Origin: an uncultured Ruminiclostridium sp. | Lineage (GTDB): Bacteria > Bacillota > Clostridia > Oscillospirales > Ruminococcaceae | Direction: 5' to 3' | Assembly (NCBI GenBank): GCA_947623915.1 | Contig: CANQIB010000002.1 | Span: forward strand, 169,678 to 233,677 | DNA: 64,000 nt | Part shown: positions 53,901 to 61,069 of the stretch, in pieces | How positions within the stretch are numbered: the stretch's first letter is position 1 | Layout: each line of letters begins with the position of its first letter | Program-made: the position numbers and the translations under genes | The notes under the pieces: generated by a model | The model's database searches: none | The model's input: the letters and a program-made list of their open reading frames with translations, nothing else | What the model was told of the DNA's origin: nothing

Positions 53901-56256
53901 GACCTGCCATATCGTATTAAGCAAAGACGAAGGAATAATAGACGAGGCAAAGGGACACTCCTTTGACGAGTGGCATGCGATAGATACCGAGGGTACTTGC
54001 GATCCCACGGGAGAGATCCACACCTGTCAGGTATGCGGATATTCCGAAACACGCAACATGACCGAGGACAGCCACGCTTGGGACGCTGATTACACAATAG
54101 ATAAGGAGCCCACCTGTACCGAGGAGGGCAGCCGTTCGATACATTGTTCAAAGTGCGGCGCTACCAAGAACAGCGAAACGATACTGTCTACCGGACACGT
54201 TTCCGGCAAGGCGGAAAAGATGAACGAGCAAAAGGCTACCTGCCTTAAAGAGGGCTGCTACGACGAGGTCGTATTCTGCACCGTCTGCGGCGAGGAAGTA
54301 AGCCGTATAACCATATCGACGGGACTTGCCGAGCATGAGGTCACCGAGGAGGTCACCGAAACTCCCGCGTCCTGCGATAAGCCGGGAAGCCGCACGACCG
54401 TCACCAGATGTACAGTTTGTGATACCCATATTTCCGAGGTAACGACCGAGATACCCGCAACGGGACACAAATTCGGAGAATGGTATGTTACCGATTCCTC
54501 CACCTGCGAGGGCGAGGGCGGTCAGGCACGCGTCTGCGAAGTATGCGGCTATACCGAGACTAAGGGTCTTACGGCGGCAGGACACGTTTGGGATACCGAT
54601 TATACGGTAGATAAAGAGCCTACCTGTACCGAAGAGGGCAGCAGATCTTATCATTGTGAGGTCTGCGACGCACGCGGCGCGAGCGAGCCGATACCTCCGC
54701 TCGGACATACGGGGGCTGAGGCGGTCAAGGAAAATGAAACTCCCGCCGACTGCACGAACGACGGACATTACGATGAAGTGGTATATTGCTCCGTCTGCGG
54801 CGAGAAGATAAGCAGCACTCACAAGGATACTCCCGCGACCGGCCATGTATTCGGCGAATGGGAGCAGTACACCTCAGAATTCTGCACGGGCGACGGCGGA
54901 GAACGCAGAGCCTGCACGGTCTGCGGATTTACCGAGACCAGAAACGTTGAGGACAACGGTCATGACTGGCTTCCCGTTCCCGTAGTTGATAAAGAACCCA
55001 CCTGTACCGACGCAGGCAGTCAGTCCTATCATTGCGCGGACTGCGGCGCGACCACGGAGAGCGAGGTAATACCCGCTCTCGGACATACGCCGAAGGATGC
55101 CGTAAAGGAGAACATAAAAGATTCGGACTGCACCGCCGAAGGTTCTTATGACGAAGTAGTATACTGCGATACCTGCGGTACAGAGCTTAGCCGTAACACC
55201 TTCACAATAAGCATAAAAGATCACGTTCCCGGCAAGCCTGCGGTTGAAAATCTTGTAGAGGCAGGCTGTGAGACCGACGGCTCCTATGAAGAAGTCGTAC
55301 GTTGTACGGTATGCGGTATCCGTCTTTCCCTTAAAACGGTAGAGGTACCCGCAACGGGACACGACATCAGCGACAAGTGGTCTTCCGATAAGGACGCGCA
55401 TTGGCACGCTTGCAATAATTGCGGTGAAAAATTTGACGTTGCGGAGCATACGCCGAGTGATTGGATAGTCGAGAAAGAGGCAACGCCTCATACCGACGGC
55501 AGCAGATATAAGGCTTGCACCGTCTGCGGATATGTTATCGAGACCGAAATTTTGCCTGCTTACGCAGGAAATGTTTACGCCGATACCGTTTGCGGTGAGG
55601 GCGCACCGAGCGTGTCCATCTCCGATGAAATAGCACAGCAGCTTGAAGATGAGCTTATCAGCGACGAGGATCGTGAGTTTATCGACAACGGCGGAGATAT
55701 AGATATAGTATTGCAGGTAGAAAACGCGGACGAGAGCGTTTCGTCCGAGGATATGGCGGCAGTCGAGGGCTGCCTTGAGAACACCGATTATGAGATAGGA
55801 CATTATCTCGATATCGAAATGTTCAAGATGTTTATACAAAACGGCGCCAACGATTCCGTACAGATAAAAGAGCTTAAAAATCCCATATCGCTGCGCATAC
55901 AGATACCCGACGATCTGAAAGCGGATAACAGGACCTTTGCGATCGTTCGTATCCACGACGGTTTGGCGACTCTGCTTGAAGATACCGATACTTCACCCGA
56001 TACCGTAACTATCTCGACCGATAAATTCTCCACTTACGCGATAGTGTATTCGGATAAAGTACCGACGCAGCCGACCGATCCGACAGAGGATCCCACGGAT
56101 ACTCCCACAGATGATCCTGCGGACACTCCCACAGACGATCCTGCGGACACTCCCACAGATAATCCCGACACCGGCATACCGGCGTCCGGCGCGGCGGCAG
56201 TAAGCGCTTTGGCGGCTGTTGTTGCGGCTGTGGCTGTACGCAAAAAGAAAAATTAA
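50950..56256 (+). CDS. Giant wall-anchored Cys-rich repeat surface protein
   Basis: 1768 residues. A signal peptide (about 1-41, ending AYAAG) is followed by a Ser/Glu-rich linker, then a GLUG/beta-helix-like region (about 155-400: FDGDGFTISGLNT, GGGLVGYNDGLVDKC). A Listeria-Bacteroides repeat follows (YSFDGWYEDSGFAKKAD, then YDLHGGSYPSG...FSGWSGDGL), and an Ig-like stretch. Residues about 795-1540 are a long series of imperfect modules of the form PTCTEEGSRSYHCEVCDA...IPPLGHTGAEAVKENETPADC...YDEVVYCSVCGEKIS, each with two CxxC pairs, giving a possible metal-binding array. A 160-residue domain, a PTDDPADTPTD spacer, NPDTG, a hydrophobic helix and RKKKN end the protein. Monocistronic. Confidence 0.88.
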   Translation: MTTKISKIAAGFTAAALAFVTAVSSVQEAGVFGGGSKAYAAGGVIELKRPSGQGTADQPFLIGTTGEMWWYAGWVNGTLPLSEVSSDETSQDTSMGDPASSDGPSLEESDSGNSKPEESTVGDSTSVVTETESAAPAAKPMSVDAPTAVSAAETCGKHLDACAKLTASIDLQASDDNKWVPIGNGSIASDSNTFVGTFDGDGFTISGLNTTKNSGRNPYGLFVFSKGTIQNLTVKGSISSGWFIGLVVADNVNGGKVINCHADGTVGSNYSGGGLVGYNDGLVDKCSAKAKIVSGTGLGVLTGNNGANGVISDCIAIGGITTSGEEGGITSYNSNIIKNCVYIDDGTGIANGRGAIASTSKTDGGVTNCYYYSEKVKGGIGGNDVVGQAEFKDKTSFTDGEITWRLQNAREDDTLVWTQKIGEEEYPQLAGKNAPEDNRVYRLAFMYPTIDEEYAARYANKGQKPAAVDDPVSDESGYSFDGWYEDSGFAKKADTPVPDSLTEDVVRYGKGEKVKFTISYDLHGGSYPSGINPNPTEYYVDSEDITLVPPTLKGHEFSGWSGDGLNTFTTHVVIPKGSVGNRKYMAHFMDKEPPTGSITISNGDDTYNWNTFTDKVDFSVILMDSGTARINAGDTGTDEQDLKIEYFVDSQVRSRSELESVNWSQYNKDAGIVLNTGRHIIYVRITDLGGSSTYINSQGIIVDNAPPVISGVESNLKYCEAQNIIVTDNNLSYVAVNGRKIKVNDDGTFTLSYNTGTSSNAKTIVAVDVAGKFSKVTVYVYNGHIPGIEFVKERQKNTCTEDGLVVYAQNCQNCGIELNTRSVVLPATKHWFTSWKQFVSEGCPGDGGEQRNCVLCGYTETRNVENDGHDWEDAPRIDKAPTCTDDGSKSVHCADCQATRDSEVIPPLGHTAAEPTETNIIPATCTTGGSYDLVTVCETCGEQIDSQHILTDPLGHTPGDAVMENVVEASCDATGIHDLVVYCETCHIVLSKDEGIIDEAKGHSFDEWHAIDTEGTCDPTGEIHTCQVCGYSETRNMTEDSHAWDADYTIDKEPTCTEEGSRSIHCSKCGATKNSETILSTGHVSGKAEKMNEQKATCLKEGCYDEVVFCTVCGEEVSRITISTGLAEHEVTEEVTETPASCDKPGSRTTVTRCTVCDTHISEVTTEIPATGHKFGEWYVTDSSTCEGEGGQARVCEVCGYTETKGLTAAGHVWDTDYTVDKEPTCTEEGSRSYHCEVCDARGASEPIPPLGHTGAEAVKENETPADCTNDGHYDEVVYCSVCGEKISSTHKDTPATGHVFGEWEQYTSEFCTGDGGERRACTVCGFTETRNVEDNGHDWLPVPVVDKEPTCTDAGSQSYHCADCGATTESEVIPALGHTPKDAVKENIKDSDCTAEGSYDEVVYCDTCGTELSRNTFTISIKDHVPGKPAVENLVEAGCETDGSYEEVVRCTVCGIRLSLKTVEVPATGHDISDKWSSDKDAHWHACNNCGEKFDVAEHTPSDWIVEKEATPHTDGSRYKACTVCGYVIETEILPAYAGNVYADTVCGEGAPSVSISDEIAQQLEDELISDEDREFIDNGGDIDIVLQVENADESVSSEDMAAVEGCLENTDYEIGHYLDIEMFKMFIQNGANDSVQIKELKNPISLRIQIPDDLKADNRTFAIVRIHDGLATLLEDTDTSPDTVTISTDKFSTYAIVYSDKVPTQPTDPTEDPTDTPTDDPADTPTDDPADTPTDNPDTGIPASGAAAVSALAAVVAAVAVRKKKN

Positions 56257-56274
56257 GCATAAATAAAACAATTT

Positions 56275-56301
56275 TACCCCCGCCTTTATAAGGCGGGGGT
56301 C
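56275..56301 (+). terminator. Terminator of the giant surface protein gene
   Basis: ACCCCCGCCTT/AAGGCGGGGGT with a 4-5 base loop, preceded by a T run (AATTTTACCCCC) that would also suit the minus strand. Confidence 0.7.
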
Positions 56302-56343
56302 AGTCTGTAGAAAAAGGTCAATATAAAGCGGAAGGAAAGAGGA

Positions 56344-56440
56344 GTTTGAGGGGAAAACCATCAGGGTTTTCACCCTCAAGTTTGATAAGAGCCGCGCAAA
56401 GCGCGGCAAAAATCGAGCGATACCGCTTATGCGGTATCGC
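56344..56440. other. Cluster of three hairpins between convergent genes
   Basis: TTTGAGGGGAAAACC / GGGTTTTCACCCTCAA (56344..56384), GCCGCGC/GCGCGGC (56391..56408) and CGATACCGC/GCGGTATCG (56417..56440), the last followed by a six-T run. They precede the second copy of the 47-bp palindrome. Confidence 0.65.
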
Positions 56441-56451
56441 CGATTTTTTGT

Positions 56452-56498
56452 CAGCTTGTCGGAAAATCCGACCGTAGGGAGGGTTTTTCGACAAGCTG
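56452..56498. repeat. 47-bp palindromic dispersed repeat, copy 2
   Basis: CAGCTTGTCGGAAAATCC, loop GACCGTAGGGA, GGGTTTTTCGACAAGCTG. It differs from copy 1 (2608..2654) at three positions and is followed by a CAGCCACG/CGTGGCTG hairpin (56498..56521). Confidence 0.85.
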
Positions 56499-56541
56499 CA
56501 GCCACGCTCTCGGCGTGGCTGAAATATTTGTATTCGTTGAC

Positions 56542-56940
56542 TTAACGCTTGGAGAACTGGGGAGCGCGACGTGCGGCTTTCAGACCGTACTTCTTTCTTT
56601 CCTTCATTCTCGGATCACGGGTCAGGAAGCCTGCTTTTTTAAGCACGGGACGAAGCTCGTCGCTGTACTGTAAAAGCGCTCTTGAAAGTCCATGACGGAT
56701 AGCGCCCGCCTGGCCGGTAACTCCGCCGCCTGCGACCGTGCAGATTATATCGAACTTATCGGTAGTGCCGGTAAGCGCCAGAGGCTGACGGGTGATGAGT
56801 TTAAGAGTATCAAGACCGAAATAATCATCGATATCACGACCGTTTATGGTTATGTTACCGCTTCCGGGATAAACGCGTACTCTTGCCACCGAATGTTTTC
56901 TTCTGCCTGTTCCGTAGTAATAAGGTTTTGATTCGTACAT
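56542..56940 (-). CDS. rpsI: 30S ribosomal protein S9
   Basis: 132 residues: [35 protein letters not shown] at the start, [27 protein letters not shown] segment in the middle, and the basic C-terminus [18 protein letters not shown] whose last arginine reaches the P-site tRNA. It follows rplM by 12 bases, the usual pairing. Confidence 0.98.
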   Translation of the reverse strand: MYESKPYYYGTGRRKHSVARVRVYPGSGNITINGRDIDDYFGLDTLKLITRQPLALTGTTDKFDIICTVAGGGVTGQAGAIRHGLSRALLQYSDELRPVLKKAGFLTRDPRMKERKKYGLKAARRAPQFSKR

Positions 56941-56952
56941 TTTTATCCCTCC

Positions 56953-57381
56953 TTAAAGTGTGTACTCTTCCGGCTTCTGAGCGGCATTGTTATGCTCCGC
57001 GCCGGCATAAAGACGCATTCTGGTAGCTGCCTTGCGTCCGATGGAGTTGTTGGGCAGCATACCCTCAACGGCGAGCTTCATAGCCTTTTCGGGCTGCTCC
57101 GCCATAAGTTTTCTGTACTGTACTTCTTTAAGATGTCCGATATAGCCGGTGTGCCATCTGTAATACTTGTTGTCCAGTTTCTTTCCCGTAAGGACAGCCT
57201 TTGCACAGTTGATGATTATTACATGATCGCCGCAGTCGCAATGCGGAGCGAATGTGGGCTTATGCTTTCCTCTGAGGATATGTGCGGCTTTTGCGGCAAC
57301 ACGTCCGAGCGGCTTGCCCGCAGCGTCAAGAATATACCACTTGCGCTCTACCGTCTGGGCTTTAGGCATATAAGTTGACAT
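56953..57381 (-). CDS. rplM: 50S ribosomal protein L13
   Basis: 142 residues: KWYILDAAGKPLGRVAAKAAHILRGKHKPTFAPHCDCGDHVIIINCAKAVLTGKK, then YYRWHTGYIGHLKEVQYRKLMAEQPEKAMKLAVEGMLPNNSIGRKAATRMRLYAGAEHNNAAQKPE. Full length. First gene of the rplM-rpsI operon. Confidence 0.98.
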   Translation of the reverse strand: MSTYMPKAQTVERKWYILDAAGKPLGRVAAKAAHILRGKHKPTFAPHCDCGDHVIIINCAKAVLTGKKLDNKYYRWHTGYIGHLKEVQYRKLMAEQPEKAMKLAVEGMLPNNSIGRKAATRMRLYAGAEHNNAAQKPEEYTL

Positions 57382-57457
57382 TTTTTTCTTCTTCCTTTCC
57401 TGTTTTCGTTATTTAAACGCCATACAGCGTATTCGGCTTTTTTCAGCGAACTACTAT

Positions 57458-57486
57458 ATTATACACAAACAAAAAACCGATGTCAA
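57458..57486 (-). promoter_or_regulatory. Promoter of rplM-rpsI
   Basis: On the minus strand: TTGACA (57486..57481), 17 bases, TATAAT (57463..57458). The leader of about 70 bases contains a short ACGC/GCGT hairpin; an L13 autoregulatory leader is possible but not shown. Confidence 0.85.
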
Positions 57487-57677
57487 TACTTTTTTGAGAT
57501 AAATTTCAAATATAGCTTTATTTCTCACTGTTTCTCTGCGTTTTTCTCTGTTTCTCTTGTTTTCTTGCTTGCTGTTTCAAAAAATTAAACATTACGAAAT
57601 ACGGCGCTTTTCCTGCAATTTTCTCACACGTTCTGCTTTGTACTTTGAAATGCTCGGCTGTCGTTTCACCGTATATT

Positions 57678-58178
57678 TTACTCGTAATACAGCTCGTTAT
57701 CCAACTGATTTAAGGTGAGCGGCGATACATATATCGGAAAGCGTCCCGTTCTTTCCGCCGTCTGACCGTTTATCATGCCGGTATGAAAGGATATATGTCT
57801 GAACTGCATAAGGATAAGCTCCAGACGTGTCATATCGCACTTAGGCGGATATTCCGAAAGCTGCTCATCGGTAAGCGAATCAAGGTAATCGGCGTTCTTT
57901 ACGCGCACTTTTTCTATATATTCCAAAAGCTGTTCATCGCTTAGCTCCATATCGCAGGGTGCGTCGGGATCATCCATGCCGATTTCGTACTGCTTGGGCT
58001 CGTCGTAAACAAACGGATCAAAAAACCACTTGTCCGCCGAATGGACAGTGTGGTAAACATATCTCCACGTCGGCGCTCCGCACACTGACGCCGTTCTGTC
58101 ATAGGTCTTTACGGCGGTGATAAGATTTACGAAATTAGCGTCGGTCTGCTTTTTTATCATGTCGCAGGTTTTTCTCAT
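57678..58178 (-). CDS. DinB-family protein
   Basis: 166 residues, four-helix-bundle type. WRYVYHTVHSADKWFFD gives the first His ligands, and LMQFRHISFHTGMINGQTAERTG the last pair; this His triad binds a divalent metal in DinB/YfiT proteins, many of which are thiol-dependent S-transferases. CTCCTTG-type site (AAGGAGG) precedes the ATG. It follows the glycosidase gene by 53 bases, separated by a terminator. Confidence 0.8.
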   Translation of the reverse strand: MRKTCDMIKKQTDANFVNLITAVKTYDRTASVCGAPTWRYVYHTVHSADKWFFDPFVYDEPKQYEIGMDDPDAPCDMELSDEQLLEYIEKVRVKNADYLDSLTDEQLSEYPPKCDMTRLELILMQFRHISFHTGMINGQTAERTGRFPIYVSPLTLNQLDNELYYE

Positions 58179-58198
58179 TTTTCCTCCTTGTTAAATCC

Positions 58199-58227
58199 CA
58201 AAACAACCCCTTTCGGGGCTGTTTTGA
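58199..58227 (-). terminator. Terminator after the GH-A-like gene
   Basis: AAAACAGCCCC / GGGGTTGTTTT with a GAAA loop, just past the stop codon on the minus strand. Confidence 0.75.
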
Positions 58228-58231
58228 GCGT

Positions 58232-59680
58232 TTATTTTACTATCGGGGCAAATCTTATTCTGATATTCGGCAGCTTATGTATCGTGGTGTAGGAATTTGT
58301 CAGCCAGTCCTCGCCGTCGGCGGGGTCGTTCATACCGCTTGCCGGAGGTGCGAATATCCTTAGCGTAAGCTCCTTTGCGCTGTCCAGCGGCTTTTCGTAA
58401 AACGCGGGCATGAGATCTATCGTTTTAGCGTGCGGCGCTTTGTAGAACCACTTGTCGTTTATCTCCATCATGAGGTTGAGGTCGGCGTCCTCGCCGTCAA
58501 AGGTCACTTCACAGAATACGGGGTTTTTCTCAAATTCAAGCGGTATCTCGATACCCTCTGCGTCCTCGCTGCCGCCCCAGCGCAACTTTATCGGGAAAGC
58601 CGCGTCGCCGACGCGTTCGGTCTTGGGCAGGAAATAATCATCGTGGATTATCTCCTTATATGCGCTTAATACAGGCTGTTCGATTCCGCAGTCGGGATTG
58701 TTGGGGTCTTCTATCTCAAGTCCGAGTCTGCCGCGGTCGCGGAACTGGTAAAATGTAAAGCCGTTGAACCAGCCCTGCTCCTCGTCCTCTTTTAGCAGCT
58801 TTACGAAATCCTTTACCATCTGCGCCTGATCGTAAGGACCGGTAACGTCGCCGTCGGCGTTAAATTCGCTCATCACCATCGGCTTTTTTATGCCCCCGCA
58901 GATCTCTCTGTATCTCTTTTCGGACAGCTTGGTGAGTTGATAGGTAGTTTCGACCTTGCTGCGGCTGAAGGAATTTCCGCCTACCTCCGCAACGTCGAAC
59001 GGCCAGCCCCAATGCAGCGCCATGTATTTGTCCACCGACCAGATGTCCGCGACCTTCACGGCGGGAGCAAACTCCTTTTCCATCTCTATCTCCCCGCCTT
59101 TTTCGGGGTGTTCCACTCCGCCTATGCACAGTATGGTCTGTATGTTGGGAGCTTCTCTTTTTATGATGTTGTGGAAACGTATGAAAAACTGCGCGATATC
59201 GGCATAGCTTGCTCTTTTGGTAAATGAGAACCAGTCGCCGGTAGCTTCATGATTTATCCTCATCTGCATACGTCCGTAGGGTCTTAGCTCCTGCGCAATT
59301 TTTACCAGATATTCGTCCGACAGGGTAGGGTCAACCGTAAGAGTGAGTATAACGTCCTGCCCGTGCCGCCTTACGTCCTGCATACAGGTGAAAGGCTCGC
59401 CGTCCGTATTTCCGCCTATTCCTCCCTTGTAGGTGAAATAATCGTCGTACGGATAATCCCATTGAAAAGATATCTCCTTGTCGGCAAAGGCGTCTCTGGC
59501 TCTCGCGGGCCAGGTCTTGTCCTTAGGATAGTAGCAGTACATCAGATTGACCGCACGGTGGGGTCTGCCGAGCTTGTTGATTATGTAATCCTGATTGACA
59601 TATTCGCCTCTTTCGCTTCCGTCGCCGAGGTCTACCGGGCAGGTAGCCGCTCCCATGCGTATCTTATAAATCTTTTGCAT
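58232..59680 (-). CDS. Putative clan GH-A glycoside hydrolase-like protein
   Basis: 482 residues, no signal peptide. An (alpha/beta)8-barrel pattern is suggested by repeated strand ends: FQWDYPYDDYF, VILTLTVDP, MQMRINHEATGDWFSF, TILCIGGVEH, ADIWSVDKYMALHWGWPFDVAEVGGN, KKPMVMSEFNADGD, FNGFTFYQFRDRG. RINHEATGDW (Glu after His) and MSEFN supply two Glu placed like the acid/base and nucleophile of GH26/GH39-type enzymes. A C-terminal beta domain of about 120 residues follows. No exact family was recognised. ATG 59680 has AGGAACAGG upstream; a further in-frame start lies 36 bases earlier. Confidence 0.65.
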   Translation of the reverse strand: MQKIYKIRMGAATCPVDLGDGSERGEYVNQDYIINKLGRPHRAVNLMYCYYPKDKTWPARARDAFADKEISFQWDYPYDDYFTYKGGIGGNTDGEPFTCMQDVRRHGQDVILTLTVDPTLSDEYLVKIAQELRPYGRMQMRINHEATGDWFSFTKRASYADIAQFFIRFHNIIKREAPNIQTILCIGGVEHPEKGGEIEMEKEFAPAVKVADIWSVDKYMALHWGWPFDVAEVGGNSFSRSKVETTYQLTKLSEKRYREICGGIKKPMVMSEFNADGDVTGPYDQAQMVKDFVKLLKEDEEQGWFNGFTFYQFRDRGRLGLEIEDPNNPDCGIEQPVLSAYKEIIHDDYFLPKTERVGDAAFPIKLRWGGSEDAEGIEIPLEFEKNPVFCEVTFDGEDADLNLMMEINDKWFYKAPHAKTIDLMPAFYEKPLDSAKELTLRIFAPPASGMNDPADGEDWLTNSYTTIHKLPNIRIRFAPIVK

Positions 59681-59743
59681 ATCCCTGTTCCTTTCTGTGA
59701 AAACGTACCGCCGCATATTTAAGCGCGGCTGCTTTTAATAATT

Positions 59744-59772
59744 AGTATACCATAAATACCGTCGGCTTGCAA
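59744..59772 (-). promoter_or_regulatory. Promoter of the GH-A-like gene
   Basis: On the minus strand: TTGCAA (59772..59767), 17 bases, TATACT (59749..59744). Confidence 0.7.
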
Positions 59773-59818
59773 GAGGAAATATGATATTACTTTAACTTTG
59801 CTCCGCGCTTATCGTGAC

Positions 59819-59847
59819 TTGACATAAATATTCGTTTATGGTAAAAT
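59819..59847 (+). promoter_or_regulatory. Promoter of prfB
   Basis: TTGACA (59819..59824), 17 bases, TAAAAT (59842..59847). Confidence 0.75.
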
Positions 59848-59956
59848 AATCGGTGAGCAATTATTAACTTCGGAACGGTTATTTTACGGTTATGAAAAGT
59901 AGATCACAACGCCTTGTCTTTAAGGCGGCAGGGCAGAAACGAAAGGAAGAGAACAT

Positions 59957-61069
59957 ATGCTTGAATATGATGAACTGAAAATAGAATTTGACGATCTTGC
60001 TCCCGAATTAAAGGAGCTTGCCGCGGCGCTTGACCTTGAGGGGATAAAAAACGAGATAGCGCGGCTTGAAGAAGAAAGCGCAAAGCCGGATTTTTGGAAC
60101 GACGTGGAAAATTCCCAAAAAGTTTCCCGCAGGATAGGCGACTGCAAGAACACGCTGGAGAGCTACAACAAGTTAAAGCAGAACTATGACGACGTAGTTA
60201 CGATGATAGAGCTTGCGCAGGAAGAGGACGACGAAAGTATGCTGCCCGAAATACAGGAGCTTGCCGCAAATTTCCGCACCGAGCTTGAAACTCAAAAGCT
60301 GGCGACACTGCTTTCGGGAGAATACGACGGAAAGAACGCGATACTGTCTTTCCATGCGGGCGCGGGCGGTACCGAGGCGCAGGACTGGGTAGAGATGCTT
60401 TACCGTATGTACAACCGCTGGGCGGAGCGCCACGGCATGAAGGTCACGGTGCTGGACTATCTGGACGGCGAAGAGGCGGGAATAAAAAGCGCGAGCATAC
60501 TGATAGAGGGACGAAACGCTTACGGTTATTTAAAGAGCGAAAACGGCGTACACAGACTTGTCAGAGTGTCTCCCTTTGACAGCTCGGGACGCCGCCATAC
60601 CAGCTTTGCGTCGGTCGAGGTAATGCCGGAAATAGACGAGGACGTCGATGTTGACATAAGCGAGGACGAGATAAAAATGGATGTATACCGTGCGAGCGGA
60701 GCGGGCGGACAAAAGGTCAACAAGACCTCGTCGGCGGTCAGGATAACGCATATCCCGACGGGTATAGTATGCGCCTGCCAGACCGAGCGTTCTCAGCATC
60801 AGAACAGGGAATACGCTATGCGTATGCTAAAATCCAAGCTGATAGAGATAAAGGAACGTGAAAATCTCGAAAAGATATCCGATATAAAGGGAGAGCAGCT
60901 CCAGATAGCGTGGGGCGCTCAGATACGCTCTTATGTTTTCATGCCCTATACGATGGCAAAGGATCACCGCACCAATTTTGAGATGGGCAATATAAACGCG
61001 GTAATGGACGGCGATCTGGACGGATTTATCAACGCCTATCTGAAAGCGCTCAGCCTGGGTCAGATCTGA
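59957..61069 (+). CDS. prfB: Peptide chain release factor 2
   Basis: 370 residues, read without interruption. The coiled N-terminal domain leads to the codon-recognition tripeptide in VSPFDSSGRRHTSF (SPF, specific for UGA/UAA) and the catalytic GGQ in YRASGAGGQKVNKTSSAVRITH. Many bacterial prfB genes need a +1 frameshift at CTTTGAC near codon 25; here the corresponding place reads CTTGAC in frame (ALDLEGIK), so no frameshift is needed. AAAGGAAGAG precedes the ATG. Its stop shares a base with the next gene. Confidence 0.97.
   Translation: MLEYDELKIEFDDLAPELKELAAALDLEGIKNEIARLEEESAKPDFWNDVENSQKVSRRIGDCKNTLESYNKLKQNYDDVVTMIELAQEEDDESMLPEIQELAANFRTELETQKLATLLSGEYDGKNAILSFHAGAGGTEAQDWVEMLYRMYNRWAERHGMKVTVLDYLDGEEAGIKSASILIEGRNAYGYLKSENGVHRLVRVSPFDSSGRRHTSFASVEVMPEIDEDVDVDISEDEIKMDVYRASGAGGQKVNKTSSAVRITHIPTGIVCACQTERSQHQNREYAMRMLKSKLIEIKERENLEKISDIKGEQLQIAWGAQIRSYVFMPYTMAKDHRTNFEMGNINAVMDGDLDGFINAYLKALSLGQI

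Noticed and set aside
52021..55956. Several long minus-strand frames inside the giant surface gene
   Set aside because: They mirror the low-complexity Cys/Gly/Thr-rich coding strand and have no ribosome sites.
57382..57457. L13 autoregulatory leader RNA
   Set aside because: Only a short weak hairpin is visible; without a covariance search it cannot be called.
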